A DNA stretch of 64,000 bases from Allokutzneria sp. A3M-2-11 16 (GTDB taxonomy: Bacteria > Actinomycetota > Actinomycetes > Mycobacteriales > Pseudonocardiaceae), in contig NZ_JANAVO010000007.1 in assembly GCF_024213555.1 (NCBI RefSeq), forward strand, positions 1-64,000, read 5' to 3'. Positions 1-8,079 of the stretch are shown piece after piece. Under the pieces are notes generated by a model, which worked only from the letters and a program-made list of their open reading frames with translations, made no database searches and was not told where the DNA came from. Position 1 is the stretch's first letter. Each line of letters starts with the position of its first letter. A program made the translations under genes and the position numbers.

Positions 1-61
1 CCGTTTCGTACTCATAACGGGAAAAAGAGCGCTCCAAAATCCCGGCAAGAGTACGAAACGG
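1..61. repeat. 61-bp palindromic repeat, copy 1
   Basis: The outer arms are CCGTTTCGTACTC and its exact reverse complement. The inner arms share CGGG/CCCG, and the centre is the perfect palindrome GAGCGCTC. The same 61-bp layout recurs at 4590, 12520, 25358, 25541, 45192 and 56575. The A/T tracts flanking this copy's centre are swapped relative to the other copies, so it may be inverted. It lies about 70 bases past the stop of the GNAT gene at 133-666. The window edge hides its left flank. Confidence 0.9.
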
Positions 62-132
62 GTTCTTCGGCGACCTCGGGGCGGGTTGAGGGGGTGTGGG
101 GGTGGGGCGGACACAAGACGGGCCTCGCGTGG

Positions 133-666
133 TCAGGGGCGCAGCGGGTACTCCATCGACACGCCGTCGAGCATGACGCCGTTGGGCAGCGGCACGCGCG
201 TGCGGCTCAGCTCCCGGAAACCGTAGGACCGGTAGAGCGGCGCCCCCGGCAGCGTGGCCATCAGGACCAGAGCCGGGAAGCCCTCGGCGCGCGCGGCCTG
301 CTCGCACCTGGCGAGGATCGTGCGTCCCAGGCCGCGGCGGGTCCGGTCACCGCGCACGAACATCGCGCGCACCCGTGCGGGTTCGGTCGCCGGGTCCAGC
401 ATCCGGTCATCGGACGGCGCGGCGCCGGAGCCGGTGTAGAGCTTGTCCCGTTTGCTCCAGCCACCGCAGGCGACGATCTGCCCCTCCTCCTCCTCGTGGA
501 CGTAGTAGGTCCCGTCCTCGATCAGCACCGTGTCGGGCTCGGTGAGATAGCGCGCGGCGGCAGCGGTTTCGCGCTCGTCGTGGAACTGTGGGAACACCTC
601 GAGCACGGATTGCCGCATGAGCGCGGCAATCCCCGGCACATCGTCCATCACGGCATCGCGCAGCAT
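133..666 (-). CDS. GNAT family N-acetyltransferase
   Basis: A 177-residue protein with a GNAT fold. The central strand (MFVRGDRTRRGLGR, about residues 100-113) is the acetyl-CoA pyrophosphate-binding motif, followed by a typical C-terminal GAPLYRSYGF segment. It should transfer an acetyl group from acetyl-CoA to an amine; the substrate is unknown. The ATG at 666 has an AGGA ribosome site about 9 bases upstream. The gene starts 11 bases past the stop of the glycosidase gene at 678-4274, so the two probably share a transcript. Repeat copy 1 lies just after its end. Confidence 0.85.
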   Translation of the reverse strand: MLRDAVMDDVPGIAALMRQSVLEVFPQFHDERETAAAARYLTEPDTVLIEDGTYYVHEEEEGQIVACGGWSKRDKLYTGSGAAPSDDRMLDPATEPARVRAMFVRGDRTRRGLGRTILARCEQAARAEGFPALVLMATLPGAPLYRSYGFRELSRTRVPLPNGVMLDGVSMEYPLRP

Positions 667-677
667 GGACGATCATC

Positions 678-3600
678 CTAATGCGACAGGACGACCTCCA
701 GCGTCGATCCCGCGGTGAGCGTGACCGGTGCGGCCAACGTGACCATGACCCTGGTGCCGCTGACCGTGAACGCGGCCGGGCTGCCGTTGACACTCACCGC
801 GCTCACCGGTCCCGCGGCATCGAAGGCGAGGGTGCGCAGGCGTGACCGCCCGTAGCGCAGCTCGACGACGCACGTCTGCTTGCCGTTCTGGCGCGTCTGC
901 CGGTAGAGCCCCCAGCCCTCCGCGACGGTGAACGCCGCGCGGAAGTCCTCGGGCGTGATCTTCGGCGCGAACCCCAAGTGGCCCTGCGGGCCGTGGTGTT
1001 CGTAGCCGCACGCGGCGAGGTAGGTGCCGTAGCTCATCATCGCCCGCGCGTAGTGGTCGCTGCACTCGATCTCGTTGTAGGGATTGCGTTTCGCCGCGGA
1101 GTAGCGGTCGTGCACGGCGCGCGTCACGGCCAGTGCCTCGGGGACCATGCCCTCGGCGAACATGTGCGCGGCGAGCTGGTACTCCTGGCCGGTCCACACC
1201 TCGTTGAAGTAGCCGACGGGCCCGTCGCGGCCGGACTCGGTGGAGCCGCCGTAGGGCCAGGTGCACATGAGCGTGCCGGGCTCGCCGGGCGTGGCGTACA
1301 CCCGGCCGATCGGAATCCCGGGCGGCCGGTAGGACGCGGGATCGGGCAGGAAGTTGTTGCGGAACACGCTGGCCAGTGCGGTTTTGGCCTTGCTGGGCGA
1401 GAAAACCCGGGGCAGGGCGAGCTGCGCGGCGTAGGTCTGGCCGTACATCTGGTCGATGTAGCAGCCCCGGTTGGAGTTCACCGAGGTCGGGTGCGCGGGG
1501 TCGACGCGGTGGAAGAAGTACCCGTACCTGTCGCTCCACAGCGAGGTTTCCAGGTAACGAGAGCCCAGTTCGGCCAGCCGCGAGTAGCGGGTGACCGAGG
1601 CGGTGTCGCCCAGCTCCCGCGCCATCGCCGCACCGGCGTGCAGCGCGGCGACGTAGAGCCCGCTGATCCAGGGGATCTCGCCGAACCACTGCGCGTCCAA
1701 CGTGTTCCACTGGCTGCCCTCAAGAATCCCGTCGAGGTCGCCGTCCGCGCGGACAACGAACTCCAGCGCGCTGCGAACCGCGGGCCACACCCGGCGCAGG
1801 AACTCGTCGTTCGCCGACATCTGGTGCTCGCGGTAGACGCGCAGGATGGTGCCGCACTGCCCGTCGGCGAACCAGCCTTCGCCTGCCTCGCCGCGATTGC
1901 CGATCTCTCCGTTCGGCCGCAACGCGATGCCGAGGTCGACCCGCTGCCTGGTGTCGCGTTCCAGTTCCGGGAACAGCCGGGCGATCGTCTGCGCGTAGTT
2001 CCAGACGTGGCCGCAGGTGCCCACGCAGCAGTAGATGCCCTCCCAGGCGTAGAAACGGCCGTTGTCGAAGCGGTAGCAGGTGTTCGTGGCGAAGGTGGAC
2101 GCGCTGGCCATCGTGCGTTCCAGGAACCAGTGCGGCAGCGTCGAATCCGTGTACCAGGTGCGCACCCAGGACTCGGTGAGCTCGATCAGCCGGTCCCGGT
2201 TGCCCGAGATGTGTTCGAGGACCACACGGGCCGAACCGAACCGCGTCACGTAGTGGTGACGCAGCCGCGCGCCGTCCTGCAACAAGGAGAAATGGGTCGG
2301 CTGAGGGGTGGGAAAGTGCCATCCCAGCGCGAATCGCACGGACTTGGACTGTCCAGTTTGGATGGTCAACGGCACGGTCACGGTGGCCGACTCGCCGTCA
2401 CCGCCGTTCACCACCGCGGCGTCGTCGAGCGCGGCCAGCGCGAACGTGCCGAACTCCGGCAGCTCGGCGATCGGCCTGCGGCGCACCGGGCGGTCGCTGA
2501 ACACGATGCGGTCCACGTTCACGTGTCCCCAGCCACCGGCGACGGAGTCGACGATCTCGATGCGCGCCGTGCGGTCCTTCCAGCGGCTCACGTCCATCGA
2601 CATCCCGGTCAGCGGCTCGATCTCCTGGCCGGTGAAGCTAGCCACGACCTCGTTGTCCACCAACACGTTCACGCAGGTGCCAGGATGTCCGCCGCCACCG
2701 ACCCACACGGTCACGTAGTCGCGTTCGATCGTGAACGACCGGCTGGTCAGCTTGCCCTGGTAGCTGTCGGGATCACCGCCCGCACGGAAGTTGTAGGAGG
2801 TCACGAACCGCGTCCCGGACACGTTCAGATCGGTGATCTCGCCGAACGGCCTGCGGAAGCCCTCAGGGGTCTCAGCTGGCGTGACCGGTCCGCCGCCGAA
2901 CGCGTTGCCCGTCACCGTCCAGCCGTTGTAGGTGCCGGATTCCCAGTCCTCGAACAGGATGTCCGCGTTGTCGGTGAAGACGATCGCGTCGCAGTTGACG
3001 TGCCCCCACGGCCCACTGGAGCGGTCGGCGATCCGGATCTGCGCGGACTTTCCCTTGTGCGCGCCGACATCGAGCATGACCGCGACGGTGGGCTCGCTGT
3101 TGGCGCCCGTGGCACTCGCGACCACCTGACCGCCGACCACGACCTCGACGCACGCCTCACCGGGCCGGTTGCCGCCGCCGACCGCCACCGCGACGTAGCG
3201 GCGTTCGACGGTGAACGGCCGACTGGTCAACGTGCCCTGGTAGCCGTCGGGGTCACCACCGGCGCGGAAGTTGTACGAGGTCACGAAGCGCCGGCCGGAG
3301 ATCGTCAGATCACCGAAGCGGCGCATCATCTTCGGCAGCTCCGCGGGGGTGACCGGTCCGCTGCCGAACGCGTCGCCGGTCACCGTCCAGCCCTCGTAGG
3401 TGGCGGACTGCCAGTCCTCGAACAGGATGTCGGTGTTCACTCGCGCGGCCGCTTCGGCGGCGGAGAACTCGACACCGCGCAGGCCGGGTCGCACGAACGG
3501 CGTAGCCCGGAGCTGGATCGGCTGCTGGCGCCGGGTCGTCAGGCACACCGGGTTGGCCGAGGAGCCGACCAGTTCGGCCCGGACCTCCGAACCGGAGGTG

Positions 3601-4274
3601 TTGCGCACCGTGAAGGACAGCACGGTGGCGGGCAAGGTCGAGTCGGGCACGGACATCGGGACGAACGGGGAGAACGCCCTGCACACCACCTCGACCGGGC
3701 TGTCCGGCGCCCGATAGGTCACCGTGCCGACCGGGTACTGCCCGATGAACCGCACGTCGGCGAAACCGTCCGCGTCCAGCGTGCGCGTCCGGGTCCGGCC
3801 GCCCGCGGTGATCCGAATCGTGAAGCCCTGCGGGAATCGCGGGCGCGCGGTCAGCGGGTGCGCGTAGTGCGGACCGTCGTAGCTGGCCCCGCCGAGCGGG
3901 AAGGACGCGGGGTTGAGGATGTCCCACGCCCAGAGCCGCCCGTCGCCCGCGAGGTAGACCTGGCCCGCGCAGCCGCCACCGACCGGCATCCCGATGCGCT
4001 GCAACGCCTCGCCCCGGTACTCGGTGGGGGTGCCGCGGGCGAGCAGCGCCCGCACGGACTCGGGCGTGAGGTTCTTCTCCGCCGGGATCGAGACGAGTCC
4101 CGCGGCGTCCAGGCCGAGCGCGGCGGCGGCCCCTTCCGGCGCCGCGAGCATGCCGACGCCGGTGAGGCCCAGGGTGAGGAACGTGCGCCGCGACTGGCCC
4201 TCGGGCGCGCAGCAGCCGGTGTCGGGGCAGCAGTCGGTGGATTGGTTCTGGTCCGGGGCAGGGGTGGTCGACAT
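678..4274 (-). CDS. Exported GH116-family glycosidase (glucosylceramidase/beta-glucosidase type) with two internal modules
   Basis: A 1198-residue protein. The ATG at 4274 was chosen because GGAGG lies 6 bases upstream; a longer in-frame start at 4319 lacks this. A twin-arginine signal (SRRTFL followed by a hydrophobic stretch, about residues 29-50) predicts Tat export. The N-terminal region matches the GBA2-type beta-sandwich. The C-terminal third has the helical catalytic-domain signatures TCGHVWNYAQ, EGSQWNTLDAQWFG and ECSDHYARAM. Between them sit two similar modules of about 150 residues, starting near residues 278 and 433 (both begin DILFEDW), perhaps carbohydrate-binding. Family members are usually 800-900 residues, so the insert explains the extra length. 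The exact sugar substrate is not predictable. Confidence 0.85.
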   Translation of the reverse strand: MSTTPAPDQNQSTDCCPDTGCCAPEGQSRRTFLTLGLTGVGMLAAPEGAAAALGLDAAGLVSIPAEKNLTPESVRALLARGTPTEYRGEALQRIGMPVGGGCAGQVYLAGDGRLWAWDILNPASFPLGGASYDGPHYAHPLTARPRFPQGFTIRITAGGRTRTRTLDADGFADVRFIGQYPVGTVTYRAPDSPVEVVCRAFSPFVPMSVPDSTLPATVLSFTVRNTSGSEVRAELVGSSANPVCLTTRRQQPIQLRATPFVRPGLRGVEFSAAEAAARVNTDILFEDWQSATYEGWTVTGDAFGSGPVTPAELPKMMRRFGDLTISGRRFVTSYNFRAGGDPDGYQGTLTSRPFTVERRYVAVAVGGGNRPGEACVEVVVGGQVVASATGANSEPTVAVMLDVGAHKGKSAQIRIADRSSGPWGHVNCDAIVFTDNADILFEDWESGTYNGWTVTGNAFGGGPVTPAETPEGFRRPFGEITDLNVSGTRFVTSYNFRAGGDPDSYQGKLTSRSFTIERDYVTVWVGGGGHPGTCVNVLVDNEVVASFTGQEIEPLTGMSMDVSRWKDRTARIEIVDSVAGGWGHVNVDRIVFSDRPVRRRPIAELPEFGTFALAALDDAAVVNGGDGESATVTVPLTIQTGQSKSVRFALGWHFPTPQPTHFSLLQDGARLRHHYVTRFGSARVVLEHISGNRDRLIELTESWVRTWYTDSTLPHWFLERTMASASTFATNTCYRFDNGRFYAWEGIYCCVGTCGHVWNYAQTIARLFPELERDTRQRVDLGIALRPNGEIGNRGEAGEGWFADGQCGTILRVYREHQMSANDEFLRRVWPAVRSALEFVVRADGDLDGILEGSQWNTLDAQWFGEIPWISGLYVAALHAGAAMARELGDTASVTRYSRLAELGSRYLETSLWSDRYGYFFHRVDPAHPTSVNSNRGCYIDQMYGQTYAAQLALPRVFSPSKAKTALASVFRNNFLPDPASYRPPGIPIGRVYATPGEPGTLMCTWPYGGSTESGRDGPVGYFNEVWTGQEYQLAAHMFAEGMVPEALAVTRAVHDRYSAAKRNPYNEIECSDHYARAMMSYGTYLAACGYEHHGPQGHLGFAPKITPEDFRAAFTVAEGWGLYRQTRQNGKQTCVVELRYGRSRLRTLAFDAAGPVSAVSVNGSPAAFTVSGTRVMVTLAAPVTLTAGSTLEVVLSH

Positions 4275-4322
4275 GCGCAGCCTCCACGGTGAGGCCCAGC
4301 CGAATTCGCCGGAGCACAAACG

Positions 4323-4336
4323 AGTAAACGTTTTCT
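4323..4336. promoter_or_regulatory. LacI-type operator candidate upstream of the GH116 gene
   Basis: An imperfect palindrome of the form AGNAAACGTTTNCT with a central CG, the hallmark of LacI/GalR-family sites. It lies about 50 bases upstream of the glycosidase start, which would suit sugar-responsive repression. No LacI gene is in the window, so the regulator would act from elsewhere. Confidence 0.45.
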
Positions 4337-4589
4337 AGTCACCCTGGCACTCTTCGGACGCGCGGTCGAGACTGCGTCTGGTCGATCTCTTGGCCGTTCA
4401 ACTGCGCGTTGTTCGACTGCCAAGAGCACGAAACCCGGCTCACCGGCCGTTGGTGATCACGTCGGCCGGGGCTCGAGTTCGTCCAAAAAGGACTCGCGGA
4501 CGCCGGTGCTGCCGATCTTGCTGCTCATCATGCTGATCCCGCCCCCCGCACGCACGCACCCCAGAACATCAGCCGGGCAGCCCAAAATC
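4337..4589. other. Intergenic region upstream of the GH116 gene
   Basis: About 250 bases with no convincing gene on either strand. The right part (from about 4557) matches sequence found to the left of the repeat copies at 45192 and 56575 (CCCCAGAACATC, then GCAGCCCAAAATC), so it belongs to the longer repeat element. Confidence 0.5.
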
Positions 4590-4650
4590 CCGTTTCGTAC
4601 TCAAAACGGGTTTTTGGAGCGCTCTTTTTCCCGTTATGAGTACGAAACGG
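4590..4650. repeat. 61-bp palindromic repeat, copy 2 (inside a longer element, about 4557-4747)
   Basis: Same architecture as copy 1, and nearly identical to copies 6 and 7. It is followed by GGTTCTCTAGA and about 85 further bases also shared with the sequence after copies 6 and 7 (for example AGTTTACTTGGTG). The shared flank reaches into the 3' end of the epimerase gene and supplies its stop codon. Confidence 0.92.
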
Positions 4651-4714
4651 GGTTCTCTAGACGGCACCCGCCGAGGAGGGGGTGAGCGGGCGGGTGGAGT
4701 GCATGGGACAGAGT

Positions 4715-5737
4715 TTACTTGGTGGGCGGAGTGCGGGCGGGGGCTTGCATCACCGGTGCGAGGGACGCGCGCAGCCGGAGCAGGCCCCTCGTGGAGCTGA
4801 CGCGCGGGAAGTAGGCGAGGTCACGGCGGGCGGCGGAGATGTCGAACCAGTGCGCGGTGCCGAGGTGGTCGATGACCAGCCTGGTCAGCGGCGGCTCGGC
4901 CCGCACGCGCAGCGCTCGGTAGGCGAACTCCAGCGCCGACGCGGCCCCCTTGGCCAGTCCGCGCGGCACCCGGCGGGTCTCCGGCGGGAGCCCGACCGCC
5001 CACAGCAGCGCCGCCAGTGTGTCCTCTGTGGACTGTGGGTTGTCCTGGGTGATGAAGTACGCCCGGCCCGCGATCGGCGAACCCGGCTGCAGCCGCTCCA
5101 GCGCGAGCAGGTGCGCCTCGGCGGCGTTGTCGACGTACACGGTGTCGATGCGCTTGTCCGCCGCGCCGAGCAGCCTCAGCCGCCCCGCCTTCGCCGCCGC
5201 CATGACGCGCGGCACGAAGTGCGGGTCTCCCGGCCCCCAGATGAGGTGCGGGCGCAGCGCCACCGTCGCCAGTTCGGGCGAGTTCGCGCCGAGGACGGTC
5301 CGCTCCGCCTCGGCCTTGGTGCGCGGGTACGCGGAGGAGAAGCGCGTGGCGTACGGCGCCGACTCGTCCACGCCGTCCAGGTCCTCGCCGCAGTGCACGA
5401 CACTGGGGCTGGAGGTGTGCACGAGCCGCCGCACCCCGTGCTCCCGGCAGGCGCTGATCACATTCCGCGTGCCGAGGACGTTGGTCTCGTAGAACTCCCG
5501 CTCCGGCCCCCACGTCCCGGCCTTGGCCGCGCAGTGCACGACCGCCTCGTGCCCGGCGACAGCCCCGGACACGGCCTGCTCGTCGCGCAGGTCCCCCTGG
5601 AACTGGAGCACGCCCAGCGACGCGAGCGCCGTGTGCGTGCTCCTGGCGAACGACGACACCTCGTGCCCCGCGTCGGTCAGGCTCGCGCAGACCGCGGCCC
5701 CGAGAAATCCCCCACCGCCGGTGACAAGCACCCTCAC
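4715..5737 (-). CDS. NAD-dependent epimerase/dehydratase (3-beta-HSD-like)
   Basis: A 340-residue extended short-chain dehydrogenase. The N-terminus VRVLVTGGGGFLG is the Rossmann GxxGxxG motif, and SSAYPRTKAEAE carries the YxxxK catalytic pair. It resembles OleD-type and 3-beta-hydroxysteroid dehydrogenase-like reductases. The GTG at 5737 is preferred because AGGAGG lies 5 bases upstream; the much longer upstream in-frame reading has no ribosome site. The last residues (ARTPPTK) are encoded by the flank of repeat copy 2, so the native C-terminus was probably altered by that insertion. It diverges from the TetR gene at 5862. Confidence 0.82.
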   Translation of the reverse strand: MRVLVTGGGGFLGAAVCASLTDAGHEVSSFARSTHTALASLGVLQFQGDLRDEQAVSGAVAGHEAVVHCAAKAGTWGPEREFYETNVLGTRNVISACREHGVRRLVHTSSPSVVHCGEDLDGVDESAPYATRFSSAYPRTKAEAERTVLGANSPELATVALRPHLIWGPGDPHFVPRVMAAAKAGRLRLLGAADKRIDTVYVDNAAEAHLLALERLQPGSPIAGRAYFITQDNPQSTEDTLAALLWAVGLPPETRRVPRGLAKGAASALEFAYRALRVRAEPPLTRLVIDHLGTAHWFDISAARRDLAYFPRVSSTRGLLRLRASLAPVMQAPARTPPTK

Positions 5738-5835
5738 CGCAACCTCCTGGCAGCCCAGCGCGCGTCGACCGGGATTTTCCCGGGCGGCGGAGGCTAGCCG
5801 AAGCCCTCCGTCACCACATTCAGCGACCAGCCTTG

Positions 5836-5851
5836 TACCTACTAGTATGTA
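5836..5851. promoter_or_regulatory. TetR operator, copy A
   Basis: TACCTACTAGTATGTA is an almost perfect 16-bp palindrome around ACTAGT. It lies 10 bases before the TetR start at 5862 and within the divergent promoter region of the epimerase. The exact reverse complement recurs at 6937-6952 in front of the acetyltransferase gene, which strongly suggests the TetR protein between them binds both. Confidence 0.75.
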
Positions 5852-5861
5852 GGGTGGGGGC

Positions 5862-6437
5862 ATGAGCACGGCGGACCGTTTGATCGAGAGCACCCGCGAA
5901 CTGCTGTGGGAGCGCGGCTACACCGGCACCAGTCCCAAGGCGATCCAGCAGCGCGCCGGGGCCGGGCAGGGCAGCATGTACCACCACTTCTCCGGCAAGC
6001 CGGACCTGGCGCTGGCCGCGATCCGGCGCACCGGCGAGGAGCTGCGCGCGAAGGCGGACGAGCAGTTCCGCGGTCCTGGCACCGCACTGGAGCGGATCAC
6101 CGCCTACCTGCGCCGGGAACGCGATGTCCTGAAGGGCTGCCCGATCGGACGGCTCACCCAGGACCCCGACGTCATGGCCGACGCGACGCTGCGGGCCCCG
6201 GTCGAGGAAACCCTGACGTGGCTGCGCGAAAGCCTCGCCGCGGTGCTGACCGAAGGCCGCGAGCGGGGTGAGCTGGACCTGTCGCTGGATCCTGGGACAA
6301 CCGCCGCCACCATCGTCGCGGTCCTCCAGGGCGGCTACGTGCTGGCGCGTGCGTCCGACTCCGTGGCCCCGTTCGACGCGGCGATCACCGGAGTGCTGGG
6401 ACTACTCACAAGCGGCGTTGCAGCCACAGGGAGCTGA
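5862..6437 (+). CDS. TetR/AcrR family transcriptional regulator
   Basis: A 191-residue protein with an N-terminal helix-turn-helix (residues 5-50, with the typical GSMYHHFSGKPDLALAAI recognition region) and a TetR_C-like effector domain. It is probably a repressor that releases DNA on binding a small ligand. Identical palindromes lie 10 bases upstream of it and just upstream of the convergent acetyltransferase, so it likely controls itself, that gene and perhaps the divergent epimerase. Its last 32 bases overlap the end of the acetyltransferase gene. Confidence 0.9.
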   Translation: MSTADRLIESTRELLWERGYTGTSPKAIQQRAGAGQGSMYHHFSGKPDLALAAIRRTGEELRAKADEQFRGPGTALERITAYLRRERDVLKGCPIGRLTQDPDVMADATLRAPVEETLTWLRESLAAVLTEGRERGELDLSLDPGTTAATIVAVLQGGYVLARASDSVAPFDAAITGVLGLLTSGVAATGS

Positions 6438-6900
6438 TGTAGGCGCCGCGCTTGGTGGCGTACTGCTCGAACACACCGACATCGGTGAACCCGAATTTTC
6501 GGTGCAGCGCAATGGAAGCGTGGTTCGGAAGGGCGATCCCGGCGACCGCGAGGTGCAGGTTCTCCGAGCTGAGCCGGTCCAGGAGCGCGCCGTACAGGGC
6601 GGAGCCGACGCCGCCGCCGCGACGCCCCGGGTCGAGGTAGATGCCGAGCTCGACGGTCTCGGCGAACGCGGGGTGCGCGCGGTACTGGCTGCTCGACGCG
6701 CATCCGAGGACGCGGTCACCGTCGCAGGCGACCAGCAGCCGGTACGGGCCGGTCTCGGAGAACGAGTCGAACCACGCCGTCCGGCTCTCCACGGTGACGG
6801 CTTCGGTGTCGAAGGTGGCCACCGAATGGTCGATGTAGTGGTTGTAGATGGCGACCAGCTGGGCGAGATCGCTCCTCCGGGCCGGGCGGACCGCTGCCAT
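6406..6900 (-). CDS. GNAT acetyltransferase, phosphinothricin-acetyltransferase-like
   Basis: A 164-residue protein. The segment AIYNHYIDHSVATFDTEAVT and the acetyl-CoA loop near LDPGRRGGGVGSALY are typical of the Pat/Bar-like branch, whose members acetylate phosphinothricin, methionine sulfoximine or related amino acids. The ATG at 6900 is chosen because AGGAG lies 7-8 bases before it; an upstream TTG at 6915 is weaker. It is convergent with and overlaps the TetR gene. The shared operator at 6937 sits about 37 bases upstream, so TetR-controlled expression is likely. Confidence 0.85.
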   Translation of the reverse strand: MAAVRPARRSDLAQLVAIYNHYIDHSVATFDTEAVTVESRTAWFDSFSETGPYRLLVACDGDRVLGCASSSQYRAHPAFAETVELGIYLDPGRRGGGVGSALYGALLDRLSSENLHLAVAGIALPNHASIALHRKFGFTDVGVFEQYATKRGAYISSLWLQRRL

Positions 6901-6936
6901 CCTCGTTCTCCTCAACTCTCGACACGGCCCCGACTA

Positions 6937-6952
6937 TACATACTAGTAGGTA
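6937..6952. promoter_or_regulatory. TetR operator, copy B
   Basis: TACATACTAGTAGGTA is the exact reverse complement of the site at 5836. Here the symmetry extends to CGACT/AGTCG arms (6931-6958). It lies upstream of the acetyltransferase gene, and the stop codon of the histidine kinase gene (6943-6945) falls inside it, so the operator and the neighbour's 3' end are fused. Confidence 0.75.
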
Positions 6953-8079
6953 CAGTCGGGGAAGGTCACCGTGACGACCAGTCCGCCGTCCGCTCGTGGT
7001 GTCGCCTCGACCGTGGCGTCGTGCGCGGTCGCGATCGCCCGCACGATGGACAGGCCCAGCCCGATGCCGGTGCCGGTGCGGGCCGGGCCGAGTCGCTGGA
7101 ACGGCTGGAAGAGCCGCTCGACGTCACCGGCGGGCACGATCGGCCCCGAGTTGGCGACCGCGAGGACCCCGCCCGCGCACGAGACCTCGACCCAGCCGTC
7201 GGCCACGTTGTGCCGGATCGCGTTGTCGACGAGGTTGACGACCAGGCGTTCGGCGAGCGCGCGGTGGCCTGTCACCGGGCTGTCCGAGATCGACGTCCTG
7301 ATGGTCACCTCAGCCCGGTGCCGCGCCCCGACCACCTCGCGGACCACTTCGCCGAGGTTGAAGTCCTCGCGGACGGTGAAGCCCGCGTGGCTACGGGTGA
7401 GCGTCAGCATCGCCTCGATCAGCCGCTCCTGGTGCGCGCCCGCCGCGAGGACGCGCTCGTGCGCCGCGCGCAGCGAGTCGAGGGTCGCGTCGGGGTCGGC
7501 GACGGCCAGCTGGCCGATCACGCGCTGGCGGGCCAGGGGCGTGCGCAGCTCGTGCGAGGCGTTGGCCACGAACTGCTGTTGCGCCTGGAACGACGCCTCC
7601 AACCGGTCGAGCAGGTCGTCGAAGGTGTCGCCCAGTTCCTTGAGCTCGTCGTCGGGGCCGGGCAGCGTGAGGCGCCGGTGCAGGTTGGTCGCGGAGATCT
7701 CCCGAGCGGTGGAGGTGATCGCGCGCAACCGGTGCAGGATGCGCCCGGCCAGCCACCAGCCCAGCGCGAGCGCGAGCAGCACCAGCACGGCGAGCGCGAT
7801 CCCGGACTGCACGAGCAGCTGCTCCAGCACGTCGTCGCGCATCCTCCCCAGCGCCCGCTCCGCCTCGGTGACGATCAGCCGCGCGTCCTCGGGCAGCCGG
7901 TCGGGCGAGCCGGGAATCTCCAGGTGCGGCGCGTCACCGGGGACCGCGTGGCGCAGCAGGAGATACGTGGCCGCCAGCAAACCCATGCCGCACAACAGGA
8001 AGAGGCCGCCGTACCACAGCGTCAACCGCAGTCGCACGGTCCGGCGCGGCAGGGGCCCGCGGACGGTCGCGGTGGCCAT
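6943..8079 (-). CDS. Sensor histidine kinase
   Basis: A 378-residue membrane kinase with two N-terminal hydrophobic segments flanking a short extracytoplasmic loop, a HAMP-like linker, the phospho-acceptor box SHELRTPLA, the N box (VNLVDNAIRHN) and the G boxes (GTGIGLGLS). It autophosphorylates on His and passes the phosphate to the adjacent regulator. Its ATG overlaps the regulator's TGA (TGATG at 8079), indicating translational coupling. The signal is unknown. Confidence 0.92.
   Translation of the reverse strand: MATATVRGPLPRRTVRLRLTLWYGGLFLLCGMGLLAATYLLLRHAVPGDAPHLEIPGSPDRLPEDARLIVTEAERALGRMRDDVLEQLLVQSGIALAVLVLLALALGWWLAGRILHRLRAITSTAREISATNLHRRLTLPGPDDELKELGDTFDDLLDRLEASFQAQQQFVANASHELRTPLARQRVIGQLAVADPDATLDSLRAAHERVLAAGAHQERLIEAMLTLTRSHAGFTVREDFNLGEVVREVVGARHRAEVTIRTSISDSPVTGHRALAERLVVNLVDNAIRHNVADGWVEVSCAGGVLAVANSGPIVPAGDVERLFQPFQRLGPARTGTGIGLGLSIVRAIATAHDATVEATPRADGGLVVTVTFPDCTY

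Noticed and set aside
978-4292. Plus-strand open frame of 1104 codons opposite the GH116 gene
   Set aside because: It is the antisense shadow of a recognisable glycosidase; its product is rich in Arg, Gly and Ala with no domain. Similar shadows oppose the LAL gene (35681-37999) and others.
4590-4650. Repeat as an integron attC site or CRISPR repeat
   Set aside because: No integrase, no attC core sites, and copies are scattered kilobases apart without spacers.
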